Shown here in pieces: positions 5,358 to 5,410 of a stretch of DNA of 5,410 nucleotides. Within the stretch, counting starts at the first letter, position 1, and the number at the start of each line of letters is the position of its first letter. This DNA is from SURF-43 sp964628985 (lineage in GTDB: Bacteria > Chloroflexota > Dehalococcoidia > UBA2979). The stretch lies in contig CAZVNJ010000097.1 in NCBI GenBank assembly GCA_964628985.1, positions 1 to 5,410 of the forward strand. The letters are read 5' to 3'. The translations under genes and the position numbers were made by a program. The notes beneath the pieces were generated by a model. It made no database searches and was not told where the DNA came from. It saw only the letters and a program-made list of their open reading frames with translations.

Positions 5358-5410
5358 TGGCTCCCCGACGTGGATTCGAACCACGAACCTACCGGTTAAC
5401 AGCCGGGCGC
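5358..5410 (-). tRNA. tRNA-Asn (anticodon GTT), partial, 5' end beyond right edge
   Basis: Read on the minus strand, the fragment starts at the end of the D-arm region. It shows the anticodon arm with loop CTGTTAA (anticodon GTT), a 5-nt variable loop AGGTT, a T-arm CGTGG-TTCGAAT-CCACG, the 3' acceptor strand TCGGGGA, discriminator G and an encoded CCA (5360-5358). GTT with discriminator G is diagnostic of tRNA-Asn. The anticodon stem pairs CCCGG with CCGGT, leaving a C-U mismatch at the outermost pair (27/43); otherwise the visible half looks functional. About 23 nt, including the 5' acceptor strand and most of the D-arm, lie outside the window. Confidence 0.95.

Noticed and set aside
1..5410. 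CRISPR array, insertion sequence or toxin-antitoxin module
   Set aside because: No regularly spaced direct repeats, no terminal inverted repeats with a transposase, and no small toxin-like gene pair; the ArsR-SRPBCC pair has a different fold and order.

Overview
The window comes from a GC-rich bacterial chromosome. G/C-ending codons dominate, GTG and TTG are available as starts, and two genes look leaderless. This fits Actinomycetota (for example Thermoleophilia or Acidimicrobiia) or Chloroflexota, but the sequence alone does not decide between them. There is no transposase, integrase, CRISPR array or phage gene, and no coding gene looks broken. It reads as ordinary chromosome carrying several small, mostly independent transcription units.

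Layout from left to right: (1) a minus-strand ArsR-type HTH regulator fused to a rhodanese domain, cut by the left edge, with a 22-bp near-palindrome over its predicted -10 box and start codon; (2) a 260-bp divergent intergenic region with a short 9-bp tandem repeat; (3) a plus-strand secreted trypsin-like serine protease with a complete catalytic triad; (4) a plus-strand PHP-domain histidinol-phosphatase-like protein with an uncertain N-terminus; (5) a plus-strand pair made of a small ArsR-family regulator and an SRPBCC/AHSA1 protein, with a recognisable promoter that suggests leaderless transcription; (6) a plus-strand GNAT acetyltransferase; (7) a convergent gap with a stem-loop; (8) a minus-strand four-helix membrane protein of the DUF4395 type with a CxxC motif; (9) about 290 bp without a credible gene; (10) the 3' two thirds of a minus-strand tRNA-Asn(GTT), cut by the right edge.

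Functional links are limited. The ArsR and SRPBCC genes are a classic two-gene unit in which the regulator probably controls itself and its partner. The ArsR-rhodanese protein and the DUF4395 protein both carry paired cysteines of a kind associated with sulfur or thiol chemistry, but they lie about 4 kb apart and nothing in the window joins them. The most useful non-coding signals are the two ArsR promoter/operator regions. I found no convincing evidence of a wholly new multi-gene system.
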